Below are positions 11,851-23,771 of a DNA stretch of 64,000 bases, piece after piece (the first letter of the stretch is position 1; the number at the start of each line of letters is the position of its first letter). The notes under the pieces were generated by a model. It had not been told where the DNA came from. It made no database searches and saw nothing but the letters and a program-made list of their open reading frames with translations. Both the position numbers and the translations under genes were made by a program. Source of the stretch: Gyromitra esculenta (Eukaryota > Ascomycota > Pezizomycetes > Pezizales > Discinaceae). The stretch covers positions 2,728,001-2,792,000 of the forward strand of contig JBCAML010000003.1 in assembly GCA_038503075.1 (NCBI GenBank), written 5' to 3'.

Positions 11851-12592
11851 TTATATGCTGGTTAGTCTAGCTTGAGTTGGCTACCTTGCGGAGCTAAAAA
11901 ATATAATTAGGCCTTCGAGTGCGAAATGTTTATAAAATAGCGAAAAAACCATACTGAGATATATAGTAGAACCATATACCAACCAATAATCCACATTTTA
12001 AATACACAGCAAGGTCTAAATTAGTTAGGCAATAGGCGAACAATCCCAAAATTTAGTCGGTTTTTCTCAGGGCTGAGAGTTCGCTTGGCTCAGCTTTGCC
12101 GTAATATATAATTTTGGTGTGTGGTCATCTGTTGCTATGCAGTATTCAAAAGTCTTTCACCCTTGCAATTGTAACCTAAGAGCACGACAACAAATCGCTA
12201 AGCCACACTAGAAGACAGCAATTGAACAGGGAAATATAACTATAATTATTAGAATGCCGAGAGTACGTAGTATTATACCACTTGGATGATATCTTTCTAA
12301 CGAAACCGTTGTTTCAATCCGTTGGCAGTTAGGCTCAGCAGTTAGAGGATGTAGAGACTTTTAAGACGCGGCTGTACCTATCCAAAGGCCTGATTGTATT
12401 TTTTGGCTAGTAGCTGTGGAGGCTCTTTCAGGACTTTAGCCTAGCAATCTGCTATCAGGATTTAGGGCTCCTCCTTCTATAATTTGCCAAATCGCGATCA
12501 AGCCATTTGGTAAAAAATAAAGCCAGAGTACATTCATATTCTGCTAGCGTAGGTAGAGTACATGTACTTTAGGGCGTTGATGAGTACAGTGG
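11681..12592 (+). repeat. Degenerate direct repeat pair (about 125 bp, spaced 790 bp)
   Basis: Copy 1 at about 11681-11802 and copy 2 at about 12467-12592 share CTCCTCCTTC, ATAATTTGC, GAGCCATTTGGTAAAAA / AAGCCATTTGGTAAAAA, GTAGGTAGAGTAC and TGATGAG in the same order. Differences are mostly C/T and G/A, plus a poly-A length difference. Probably RIP-mutated fragments of one former transposable element. Confidence 0.7.
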
Positions 12593-14234
12593 TTTAAAGG
12601 ATCCAGTTTCGGGCGCGTTAGTAAGCAGTTTCAGCGTTTCTGGACACGCCCAAGCGTACCTTAAGAACCGCAGCCTGGACAGCACGTCATTTACCAATAG
12701 TACGGTAAACCAATAGTACATAATATGTTCTAATAACCATCTTCTTATCCTTTCAACGCGATTCTTATTCATTCCGATCATGAACGTGCAAAAGCCCATA
12801 TTTTGGCTCTCGGCTCTCGGCTAGGGGGGGATCAACCCTGCAGGCTTACTCGTTAGATGATGCCGTTTAATTTACGCGCTGCATGGCCTCACGGAAGGAT
12901 ATTCTTCCGAATTGGGCTTGGTAATAACCTTGGGAGCTAAGCCCCAATGAAGGTACAGCCTCGACAAGAAATTACAGCACCGAGAAGGGGATGAAATTGG
13001 TACAGTATTCGTACATCATTCTCATGAATGCGGGAGTAAATCGGTAGTGCTACAGAGTCCTCAAAGGTAATATGGTAGCCATCCTGACTTATTCCTATAT
13101 TTTCTAACAATACGGTACCAAAAATATCCCACTTTCCGATACCACGTAGGTTAGCTATAGTAGGCAGGTTCCATAGCCTAGTTTTTACTACCTACTAGAA
13201 TCTTCATCCAGAACCTAAAAATATCGATACGAATACTGCATCTCGAGCCTTAGGTTTCTATAATAATCTCACCGAGAGCGTTATGGACTATTGGTATCGT
13301 TAGATATTTTATAACTAACATCCACATGCATTGAATATATATTTATCGGAGAGTGGCCGTGGAAATACTCGAGACTAAAATAAGATTCCTCCGAAGCATT
13401 TATTTTTCAGCGAGTCTTTGAAATCAATCTGATAGCTATTTATTTATTTACTTATTATTTCATTCGAATCAATCTAGTAGTACTTCAGGGACCCTCCTAG
13501 CTTACAGGACTACATGTATCTAACTCTTATTTAGTTAGTGATAAAGTAAGTCTATAGAAATAAGCTAAGCCTGATCAGGCTCTACCTGAGGCAAGTTCGG
13601 AATAAAGACTGACATGTACATCATATACGGCATTTCCGAACCTCCAATCCCCCCATTATAAAAAATAAGAAAAATCTATAAAAAGGAAGCTCACGCACAA
13701 TCCATCACCCCCGACAATGGAGGCAACTACTGGATAATCTTCACTGTAAAAATAGCTATTTTAGTGAAAAATAACACTCGTCTGCTAGTCAACGATACGT
13801 AATCTAATACATGTACTGATAATAGTTTTCGATTCGCCCTCGCCGATCACAGCTGCCTATCCAGTCTTATTCCTGTTCTAAGTATATCTGCTTCAGTAAT
13901 CACAGAATATGATTGCCAATAAAATCTGTCTAAGAAAACTGTGTCACATTAGCTAGTACATTCCGCCATATCTTGAAGAGCTGTATAGGTCTCAGAACAC
14001 GGATTTTTCAGGGATTAAAGCTGCTTATGATAGCAACTCTTAACTCCGAGGAATACATATACCCCATATCATGCGGAAAAGAAACCATTGAGGAGCTGAT
14101 TAATCTTAGCCCCAAGCTTAATCCAACGTATCGATAATGCACTCTTAAACTTCGACCAACTCACGGATGCAGCGTCAGAGATAGTTGGCTTCTGCCAATC
14201 TTGTGCTATTAGTGCTCGATGTTAGGTATTTCTT

Positions 14235-14261
14235 ATCACACAGCCACGTAGACTGTGTGAT
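14235..14261. repeat. Short hairpin, 9-bp arms
   Basis: ATCACACAG and CTGTGTGAT form perfect 9-bp inverted arms around a 9-nt loop in the AT-rich desert. No function is implied. Confidence 0.5.
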
Positions 14262-14759
14262 GATGCGATACTACATGGTCGTCTGTTTATCTGTAGATGG
14301 CAAGCTTGTAACCTAGTAACCGCACATAAACTATTCAACTTCTAACAATGAGAAACATAGTTGGACGGCTAGGGTAATTGAACAAGTATGCGTTTTCCGA
14401 GGAGGAGATACTAGCAGTCAGTGAATTATTTGGATGCTGTGGTACGACCAGTATGTAGATCTTTAGGCATTGTGGCTATGCAAAAGTGTAACTAGGCGAT
14501 TAACATCGAATGGCTTATGCACGAGGGTGGCGGCCTTGTGCCGGACCAGTGCGGCTGGTACTTGCTTGAGGCGGATCTATGCGCAATTGAAGTTAACTGG
14601 CTGCCAATCCTTCCTAACTTCCCCATAAGAGATATCGAGTCACAGAACATCACTCGTAAAAAGAATTTGATCAGATTTTCTAGACATGGTTATTATTATT
14701 ATTTGTTTACTCATTCACTAAGCGTTGGACGGTCCTAGCGCAGTATCACTCAAACGTAC

Positions 14760-14803
14760 ATATGATTCGGAGAAAGCTAGCGCTAGCTTTCTCTAAATCA
14801 TAT
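14760..14803. repeat. 44-bp near-perfect palindrome without spacer
   Basis: The two 22-nt arms meet at GCTAGC|GCTAGC with no loop. Only two positions fail to pair, and both are consistent with C-to-T type changes on one arm. It could be a relict of head-to-head terminal repeats or a cruciform-forming site. Confidence 0.85.
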
Positions 14804-17800
14804 AGTCCGAAGACTTGGGGATTACTTGGCGAGCATAGATTGGGGTACGTCGTTAACCTTCAAGAAACAAATATTCGAGCATTTCCTATATAGCTATCCT
14901 AGTTCTATGGCTCTACAGTATAGTAGTAGCTAGCTATTCTTTTGTATAGTTCACGAGAAACTCAGCGCCTAGTTATTGTCATATTATTAGTCCAGGCTTC
15001 CACGAGCAATTCGCCCCATAGCTAACTACCCAGCCATCTTTCACTGTCGATTGGAATATAGTCGTATATACGTGATGGGTCATTCAGTCTCTAGTCTTGT
15101 GGTTGACAAGATAGCTGGTAATGCCAAAACGAGTTATTAAATTTTCGGTCTTTCTTTGGGGGAGAGATAACTACCGCGTGTATGTATTGTATGCGTGCCT
15201 TGACCAACATATGGTTCATGATTTGGTAGTTAGTGCGTATGTATGCTTAAAAACTACCCCTCAAAATAGCTCGTCTCCATCCCCTACTACTTGGGGCTGT
15301 TGCGCACTGCAGGAAGGAGTGCAGGTACAGTAAATGATAATCGCAGAACAACAGCTCCTAATACGTGTGTCTATGTGTGTGTGTCTGGGAGAGGGTGTGT
15401 TAAGACAGCTTGATGCAATTGGCATGTGTTTAAGCTTAAAGGTTTTGATGTCGATGTCTCTTTGGTATGCGTAAGGAAGTCCGATATCCATCCATGACTA
15501 TGCGTACACCGGGCAACACCAGTGCTCTTATATGCACCTGTAACGTGGTCTAGTCCATGACTGCACAATTTAGCCTGAATTATGCGCTCAGGGTGCGCTC
15601 AAGATGTTTTGTGTTCTCTACTTTGAGTGTACGTGCACGCGTTCAGGGATTCAATAATACGCATAAATCAAATCTCTAATCATAAGTATAAGATTCCGTT
15701 TAATCTCGAGTATGACTTACTGCTCTGGGACATCGATATCTCACGCAACCTGTCTTGTTCAAATATTCATCTTGGTGAGTTTGTTGAGGGCCTCTGATGA
15801 TGGGGTCCTTTGTGTTTTTCGTTTCAACGTTTTACATATAGGGGTATATATACGGTGACACGACACGCGCGTACCCTTCTTTTCGATGGTCAAGCTCACG
15901 AGGAGACACACGGTAGCTATAGACTATCCGTATGCGATGTAGATACCCGCGTTAGGTACTTGACATGCAGATTATATATCAAGTTGTGGCAAAGAATTGT
16001 TTACAACATTTTGTCGACAAAACCAAATCATGTGCCGTGGACCAAGCCACACATTCACTCGTCTCCAGTTCCCCGCAAGCAAGTTAAGGTCCTCACCGCC
16101 TATCCCAGACCGACTGAGGCCGGGGTGATCCTGGCCAAGACGATCTTCGGCCGGAGGACACGGATTCTCCGTTATCTGGATCAGAAGCCAAGACTCTGGT
16201 TGAGACTTGTTGGTGTGGGCCATGCAGGAGTGTTCTCATTCGCTTAGAATCCCTCGGCTCAACCTTAAGTTCTCTCCCGAATACAGATGAACCAGTCAGA
16301 TGACAATCAAGAAGCTCAGATTCAGTACCAAACCGGCTGATTTAGCGTAATCATGATATGGGAGTCATTGAAGAGAAAGAGTCTTGCACCTAACTCTCTA
16401 TATTCTCGTTATTGCGGGTGAAACTTCTCTAGACAGGTCTATATAGTTGTCGCAGGACACGAAAACTAGACCAAGTGTTAGAACTATCCGCCCGCGGCTA
16501 TTGTGCTAAATGCAGAATCTTGGGGAAGTGTCTTATCCGCAGGATGCTCAAAAATGACGAAGCGGAATTCACGAATCGCTACATTGTTCTATAAGTGGTC
16601 CATCAAAATTTTGGGCTGAGTGCCATGCCTTCTCATATTAAATTCACTTCCACATATGCATAGGTAGTTCCGCGCCAAAAGCAAAACACCAAAAAAAAAC
16701 TTCTCTGGGTTTGTAGAAATCCTTGCTGGGATGCGGTATCCAAGGGGTGGGGGAAATCGACCTTGGTATTGTTTCGATGCTCTATGGAAATATTATTTCT
16801 CAGTATAGTTTGCGAACAGCGGACGATCCTAGGATATCGTTTTGGCTGCTTTCTATGCCTTCTGGTTATATTGCCATGGTACCCGCCTATATTAATCCCT
16901 TTGCCCACGCGAATGTGCTTGTAGATATGGCTCGTGCTCGGGTACTGCCTAAAATCGGTAGACTACATCAGCTGCTTAATTAAATAGTGAGGCTTGGATG
17001 CCCCCCCAGTACGTACTTGTGCGGCGGCGGCTCATAGATGGACCGCTCAGGCAGACAATCCTCAGCCCAGCAGTTATCTATGCTGCTGTATCTACTTAAA
17101 TCTTTGATAAGATTCGGGTTCCTAAGGGCTGTATATTTCTTGTATCGTGAATTGAGGTGGTCATGGGCTTTCACTCGTCCACAAATTTTTACCAGGGTGA
17201 TTTTCAGCCTGGATGATGACTCTATTGTTTAGGAACGAGTAAATTAGGTAATATGGGATTTCAAAAATAGTAGATAGAGCAGATGTGCTTACATGCATAT
17301 GCATGCAGTCGAGCTTCTTCGTGGAAGTCTCCCCGTGCAATCAAGGCGAGGTAAATTTTCGTGCGGCATGAATAAATTGGCGGCGTCTGCCAAGACTTAT
17401 TTGCGGAACTCTGCTACAAAACTTGGTATTCCAACCGTATCGATTGTCTCATCGTGGCAGTACAAAGGCAAATTATCCCTGAAATATCAGTGCCAAGTCT
17501 GGTAGCCAGACAAGCTCGAAGATCGATCATACGGGTGATCCATACCAAATAAGTTTTTTTGATTAGCTGGTTCTTCGCATCTGGGTAGTCATCGATGATG
17601 CAGATTAGCCTCCAGCGTGCTGCTGCAAATTCTGTTGTTCTCTGCTTGTTTCTACATATGTATATCAGTGTGGTTTGGGATGTGATGCTAGCGGTTCATG
17701 TGCATACTATGGGACGTGAGACAACCGCAGCAAGCCTTATATACGTTAGTTTCATTCTCATGCCCCGCCACGAGGATCCGGGATATGAATCGGCATGGGT

Positions 17801-17967
17801 TCTTCAGGCGCACTTACATTTATACCCTCAATCCCACTTTCAAGACTGGGCCTCAATCTCTGTCGACGAAGCTTCGCTGATTGAGAACTCATTCTACACC
17901 AAATCTTTACGAATACAAGTACCATGCAATTACTTACATAGCTGTCTTCACTCTTGACGCTATTGAT

Positions 17968-20575
17968 ATGAGTAACACGGGAGACACTCCATTTACTGCT
18001 ATTGAGCAAACCGAGATACACCACGTAGAGCAAGGTAGTCCTCAACACGATGGATCTTCTTCACCACGTGCACCAACGAGGTCATTTTCTCAAGACACAC
18101 TTGTCTCCAACGACAACCACGGGCCAATAAGACGTGGAACACAGAACTTCACTAATGAGTCGGAGCACGATCATCCCCATCATGTTCAGCAAGTCGAGAT
18201 ACGCTCCACCGAGGAGACTCATCAGTATAATGAGACTTCTCAGTTGCCAGGCGGGTCGATACATTCAAAATCCATTGCGCGAAAGCCTGTTCCTGGGCCT
18301 GTGCAACGGGGACACTATATTCCCCTTCAACAAAATGACATGACCCCCAGCGTGAAGAGCCCCCATCAGTACAGCGAGGATTCTTTTGAGCAACAGAAGA
18401 AGGGGCATACTGTTATCACACCTTTTGTAGCTTACGGTCTCGCTTTATTGATTGTCTTTTTCGGGAGTTTGGGCTTCTGGATCCAGAGCAGACGCACAGC
18501 GCTCTATTTTTCGAAAAAGAACACGAAATGGATGTTTGACAACCCGAAAACCACGACAATGCTGTGGACCTCGGTTGCAGCTTTGCTTGCTTGGTGTACC
18601 CTGTGGCTGCATGCATGTGCCGTGAGCTTGATGGCAAGAAAGCTGATTATCAAAGGAGCGAAGATTTCAACTATCGAGAGTAAGTATTTCTTTTTTTCAC
18701 CTCCGCAAAATGCTAATTCTTTGGGCAAAAAGGTTGGGTAAAATTATCAAACAATGGTGCACTGCTTGATCGAAGTCGTCCTTTTCTATCACTGTATACT
18801 GCCCTAGCAGCAATAACAACAGCCGCATTGACGGTTGGCTTCGCGGGGCTTCTAACCCCTGTCCCATTAGCCAGATTCAACCGAATTCAAGCTGCAGAGA
18901 TCGATATAACGAGGGACGATTTCAAGGAATGGGTTCGTTATTGGTCCACACCTTTGTGCTGGGAATTACGGAAAGAAGATCTTGAATATGCTGACTGATT
19001 ATTCACCAGTATGCCGATAAAGACAACAGAACCTTCACTGGCTGCATGTGGTATACTTACAAGAATCCGGACAATGGCAAAGAATACACGTTTCCTACAT
19101 GTCCATTTGTGAGCAATCAAAGATTAGGAAATTCGTATCATCTGCTGACTTTGTTTGGTGGCAACAGCAAGATGATAATTCGCTCGTTTTACAGGCAGGA
19201 CGTGCCGCAGTGGAAACCGGATTTGGGTTAAACTCTATTACTAAAATAGGCGATGTCAATTTCAATGGTGGGAAATTTCGATTTCTCATATGACGTACTT
19301 GATACTGATAAATCGGATATAGGGACGACCGGAGGTACTCTCCCGATAGGTTTAAATGGGTTTCAAGCTTTCGATACTATGAAATACTATATCGACGAAG
19401 GGGAATTTCCAACTGTCTATAATTACTCGACTTTGTTGCAGGGATCAACCATAGATGTTTCCTGCGAAGAAACCGGTTCTTCCCCGATATCAGTAGAGGT
19501 AATCGATACCATCAAAACGTTAGCACCAGTGAAGACAAATATGCATGTCAGGTATAATTTGAGCTCGGTAAAAAGTGGGGGAAGGTAGGCTCTATATCCT
19601 TCTCTAGTTTTGTCGTATGGTTCATGACGCTGGGTTGATGCTAACGAAGGGGTGTAAAGATGTCAATGGGATTATAACCAAGATTTCATTGTTCCAGAGG
19701 GCGGAAATCTGATGACATTTATGTGCGGAACAAAAGACGAAACCCCTTCTAACATTCCTCCCGGAAATCGGCTACCTGTAGCACCGTTTTATATATTCTT
19801 CCGTCCTTTCGGAGACTACGAAAGTGGCGCCAGAGGACTACAACTCCAGAATGTTACCTGCAAAGTTGAACCTCTTATGACCATCAACAACGTTACCTAC
19901 GTTAGTGTTACGAACGACTTTACTTCGCGAGTCGTCGAAACGATCGAAATTCCTAGTTTAGCGCCCACAGATTTTGAGGCTATGGATGCCATATATCAAG
20001 TCTTTTGGTATGGGATTTCAAAACAAGGAAACATTATAGCAGATACCATTATCTCCTTGAGACACCAAAACGAAGAAGAGAGTAATCAACCTATGTATCG
20101 GACTTTCGAGAATATTCTTAGAGGGTTCTACGAAATCGAAATGACGTCCCTTCGCCTTTATTATTCGGCGAATTCTCCGCCAGGTTCTCGCCAGATACCT
20201 GGGGTTCTTACTCATTTTCGTATGGGCTACAATGGGTCTATAGAAGCACTATACGCCCTAGGTCCCTTGGCGCTGGTTGTGGCTATGGGTCTTGGTTATC
20301 TGATATGGGGTCTTTGGGTGGGCGGTGAGATGTTTGAATTTAATCCAACTCGAGCGAGTAGTCTACTGGTTGCTAGCAGCCAAGGGGGACTCGCTAGACT
20401 TAATCTAGAGCATATAGGAGTTCCGCAAGGGGCAGGAAAATATCCGGACGAGTCGAGTCTTCAACATGTAAAGGTTAGATTCGGGGAGCTTCCTCATGGC
20501 GTGCTCGGATTGGGGCTACAGGAAGAAACGAAGGATAGTCGATCTTCAAGTGATTCTCAGAGATCAAATGTATAA
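17968..20575 (+). CDS. Multi-pass membrane protein with large lumenal/extracellular domain (753 aa)
   Basis: Six exons: 17968-18679, 18733-18932, 19010-19108, 19195-19267, 19323-19584, 19660-20575. Introns are 53-86 nt, several with CTGAC/CTAAC branch sites, and the total is 2262 nt. The first ~150 residues are hydrophilic and rich in His, Ser and Gln. Three hydrophobic segments follow (FVAYGLALLIVFFGSLGF; TMLWTSVAALLAWCTLWL; LYTALAAITTAALTVGFAG). A Cys-containing domain of about 350 residues with several N-x-S/T sites comes next, then a final membrane segment (LGPLALVVAMGLGYLIWGLW) and a polar tail. This layout matches a widespread uncharacterised fungal membrane family. I know of no reaction or partner. 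The start is the ATG giving MSNTGDTPFT; the frame is open upstream but without ATG. Confidence 0.7.
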
Positions 20576-21510
20576 TGGTAGGTATACGGTGAATAGGTTA
20601 GATATTCCTTATGGCTACTATTAGGTTTCAAATTAATATCAAGTTTAAGAGTGTATATATCCTTGTTTCTATTTTTCTTTGCATTCTCCCTCTTTTATGT
20701 AATATATGCGGGCGTATGGGTTCGGATTTAGAGCCAAAAATCATCGAATTGGTGATTATCCTCTAATTCTAGGTTTCGCTAATTGTAAACAAGTAAACCT
20801 AGCTTGCCCAATTGCAAATACGCCCACGGAAAAACCAATTACCTGCAAGTCTAGCCAATTCGAAATGAATATAACTTGGTAAATAAGCTGAACTAAAGGA
20901 AGAAATATGGCTACTCCATGTTATTTACTATATTCTAGATTTAGTCGATGTATAGTCTAGAATATTCGGACTATATTCCCTCCGGATCAGTTATGCATGT
21001 ATGCCCACCAATCCGCCAGTCAGTACTTTACTAGGACGCCCGCGGCCGCCGGCGTTAACTAATATATCACCAGGATGTGTAATTCTGATCATGAACCTCG
21101 GAATTTTACAGACCGTAAAGGATGACCTTGAATATCATTAATAGATATCAAATTAAAAAGAGACGCGTATACGTATGGATCAACCTGTGGCATTGATTTT
21201 TGTTGCTAGAGGTGCTCTGTGTCACGATGCGAGGCTAGTAGGTGCCGCATAATTGAGTTGCAAATGTTTCGGCCAACTGTCTTGTTACCAGTACCAGCTT
21301 TTCCGGAAACAAGTTTTTGTGTTATCCATCACCGTTCTTTTGAACTTTCATGAGGAGGAATACAGTAGGAAATTCTAGGCCAATGACACATAAATTAAGG
21401 GAGCTAGCTTACATCGTCACTGGAATCGCCAATTACAAAACTAGCGGGATTTATTTTTCTTTAGGCAACTGAATCATCATTCTTATTCTGAGGCTTAGTA
21501 CAAGCTCATA
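20576..21510. other. Convergent AT-rich spacer
   Basis: Between the membrane-protein gene and the alpha-galactosidase gene (tail to tail). AT-rich, no coding signal, no clear repeat. Confidence 0.5.
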
Positions 21511-23446
21511 TTAGCGCTTAAACCAGTTCCAGTGCCCCCCCTCCTTCACCTCAGTAAACAACAGTCCCGCGAGATCGTGGCTTTCGAGCCCTATCTCGAA
21601 TTTATTCTTGTAGGTGCCTGGAAGGTCCTTGTGTGTCCACATGTTGTGTACTTTGTACTCCTTCTTTGGATCCAACCCTGGAACTTCCTTGAAATCAAAC
21701 TTCTTCGTTTCCGTTGTTTCTAGAACGTTAAGGATAAACACGTGAAGACCTCGGACCGACGGTCCAGCATAGTACTCGGCTGGGCGTGTTTCGTTCCTGG
21801 AAACAGCAAGAAGAGTAAGAGTTAATGGTCTTCGAATGGAAGGAGACATGACTAACCATTTCCAACCACGATCTAGCCCATTGCCCCATTTGAATAGTTT
21901 GGCGGGAGCGCCGAATACGGGGTCTTGATTGAATTTGATGAACTCCCAGTTTTTCAAGACTTCAAGGTCCTTTTTACCGATCGTGTCGAGCTGTAAAGCT
22001 TCTTAGCATCTAATGTCTCTTTACTTCCGATGGAAACGGGCCTAAAAAAGTTCACTTACTGGCGTCCCTATCAGCAGAGGGGATTTCATTGCTGCCCAGA
22101 TTCCAAAGTGCGCTCTCGTCTCGGCTTCTGTCAGATTTCCATTTCCAACCTCCTATACACCGTGTATTAGCTTCGAATTGACTTTTCTGGAAGCTGTATG
22201 ACTATAGGGTTGGTGGGTGGTATGGATTACACACCAGCATGTCCATATCGTTATGTCCTAGAAAAGTCAGCTTTGCTAAGACGATAACTGGAGGTGGAGC
22301 TGTATTACCGAAGAAGTTGCTATAGTCTAGCTTATAGCTTGTAAAGCTTACGATCGGCATAAGCATGCTCCAGTATGGCGCAATATCACTATTCGAGTCC
22401 TTTTAGTTTGTATTCATGTTACAAGCACCTCTGGAAGAAAAACAAACCCGGTCAATCTCCAGCTTTGGCCAGTTGCATTACCCCATGTTTCGACCAGCGA
22501 TTGGCCCCAGTCGCATAGTCCGTAGTTAATTGTGCGTTTTTGCTTGTGGAGGGCGTCTCTCATTCGTTGGTACCTGAGCGCGGTATTCGTCGCACTCCAG
22601 TCATAGCTTGCTGGTGCGTTGGAGAATGGGTATTCCTAATGGGATATCAGTAACGGGGATGGAGGACACCCAGGCTATAAGTTGGTTAGGTGAGTTACCC
22701 AGTAGTAAGTATCAGTCCAGTTGTCAGGAACATTACTATAAGTTTTCAGTTATTACTTTTTATTTTACTTGAAGTCTTAGAAGGTAAATAGGGCGAACCA
22801 ATTGTCGTATTTCAAATCTTTCATCTTGTTAGCTACATATAAGGTTCGGAAGTATGGTCTCGCAGATGAAACTTACAATCAATGCCCCAATCGGAGAAAG
22901 TTGCTGCGTCAACATCCTCGTAGTAGAGGGAACCTGGATATCCTGCGCAGGTTGCCGTGCCAGCATCCGAATAAATTCCCATCTTCAAGCCCATTGCGTG
23001 AACCTTTGCAGCTGTCCCGTTGATTCCATCGGGGAATTTCTGGTAGTCTGGAATGATTCGGTTGGTGGTGTTGTCTCGCCAAAGGACTTTGTCGGACCAA
23101 CAATCTGTAATAATAAAGTAATATTAGAGGGGGTTTCTCGGGTTTCGAGTAATGAAAACCATAGTTATATACCATCGATATTGACATATTCGTAGCCTGC
23201 GTCTTTGAGACCTAGACTAACAATTTCCTCGGCTGCTGTGAGAAATACTTTTTCAGAGATGTCACATTTAAACGCTTTATCCAGCTTCGTTAGCTAAGGA
23301 ATTCTTTGTAGGTGATCTTCTACTTTACCATTCCATGAGTTGAAACCCATTGCAGGTAGTCTTCCAGTTTTTCCATCTTTTGGAACCAGTCCCTGGACGA
23401 GGCCAACCGCCAATGGCAGAGCTGAAAGCACCTTCATGATCGTCAT
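21511..23446 (-). CDS. Secreted alpha-galactosidase, GH27 (440 aa)
   Basis: Eleven exons (5' to 3'): 23446-23329, 23274-23173, 23104-22877, 22817-22799, 22735-22699, 22635-22444, 22399-22309, 22257-22235, 22152-22060, 21990-21857, 21796-21511; the sum is 1323 nt. It starts with a signal peptide ([19 protein letters not shown]), then GH27 motifs: [53 protein letters not shown] with the expected nucleophile Asp154, [30 protein letters not shown] and [10 protein letters not shown]. It should release terminal alpha-galactose from plant galactomannan or raffinose-type sugars. Exons 4 (19 nt) and 8 (23 nt) are micro-exons. The donor of intron 6 (GTTTTT at 22443) is poor; the neighbouring GTTTGT site at 22447 would break the frame, so the Phe-Asp-Ser-Asn segment near the expected acid/base Asp is uncertain. 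Confidence 0.85.
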
Positions 23447-23518
23447 CGTAGTAACGAGGATTTAATCAATACAGAGAGTTGGTGCAACCCATAAGATACA
23501 TTTGCTGGAATCGCAGAC

Positions 23519-23526
23519 TATATATA
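23519..23526 (-). promoter_or_regulatory. Candidate TATA box of the GH27 gene
   Basis: TATATATA lies about 75 nt upstream of the alpha-galactosidase start codon on the same strand. Position and sequence fit a core promoter; the AT-rich context makes chance occurrence likely. Confidence 0.3.
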
Positions 23527-23613
23527 TTACTGGAATTATGTGTTGAATATAAAATCTGCAGCCCCTGTAACAAGGCTATAGCCATATTTCCGATCGGAAT
23601 TTTCGGGATCTTC

Positions 23614-23771
23614 TACCGTATTAACTCGAGCAAGCGGACTCTATCAAGACGTTGAAATTTCCTCTACTGGCCCAGCGGGGTCAAAGCTGAGGAGGAATTC
23701 TTGGGTGCTCTGCCTATGGAGGCAATTCCAACGTTCTGGCGTGAAGTCCGCTTGCTCGAGTTAATGTGGTA
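23614..23771. mobile_element. Candidate MITE, 158 bp, long terminal inverted repeats
   Basis: The ends are TACC..ATTAACTCGAGCAAGCGG and its reverse complement: 21 consecutive bases pair perfectly (23620-23640 with 23745-23765), and weaker pairing continues inward over about 66 bases per arm. Both ends carry TA, as expected for Tc1/mariner-type target duplications. No open frame of note. It lies 170 bp upstream of the alpha-galactosidase start codon. No second copy is visible in the window. Confidence 0.6.

Larger units (their letters stand above)
9251..17967. other. AT-rich gene desert with RIP-like character
   Basis: About 8.7 kb without a gene I can support. The sequence is rich in TA, TTA, CTAG and TACATGTA words, stops are frequent in all frames, and the longest open frames (16723-16983, 15810-16247) start at non-ATG codons and show no domain. 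Repeated segments at 11531-11850 and 11681-12592 differ largely by C/T and G/A. This is what RIP-inactivated repeats look like in Pezizomycotina, but no transposase or reverse transcriptase motif remains readable. It may be constitutive heterochromatin. Confidence 0.6.

Noticed and set aside
15810..16983. Open frames of 83-145 codons inside the AT-rich desert
   Set aside because: Non-ATG starts, no domains, and equally long frames on the opposite strand.
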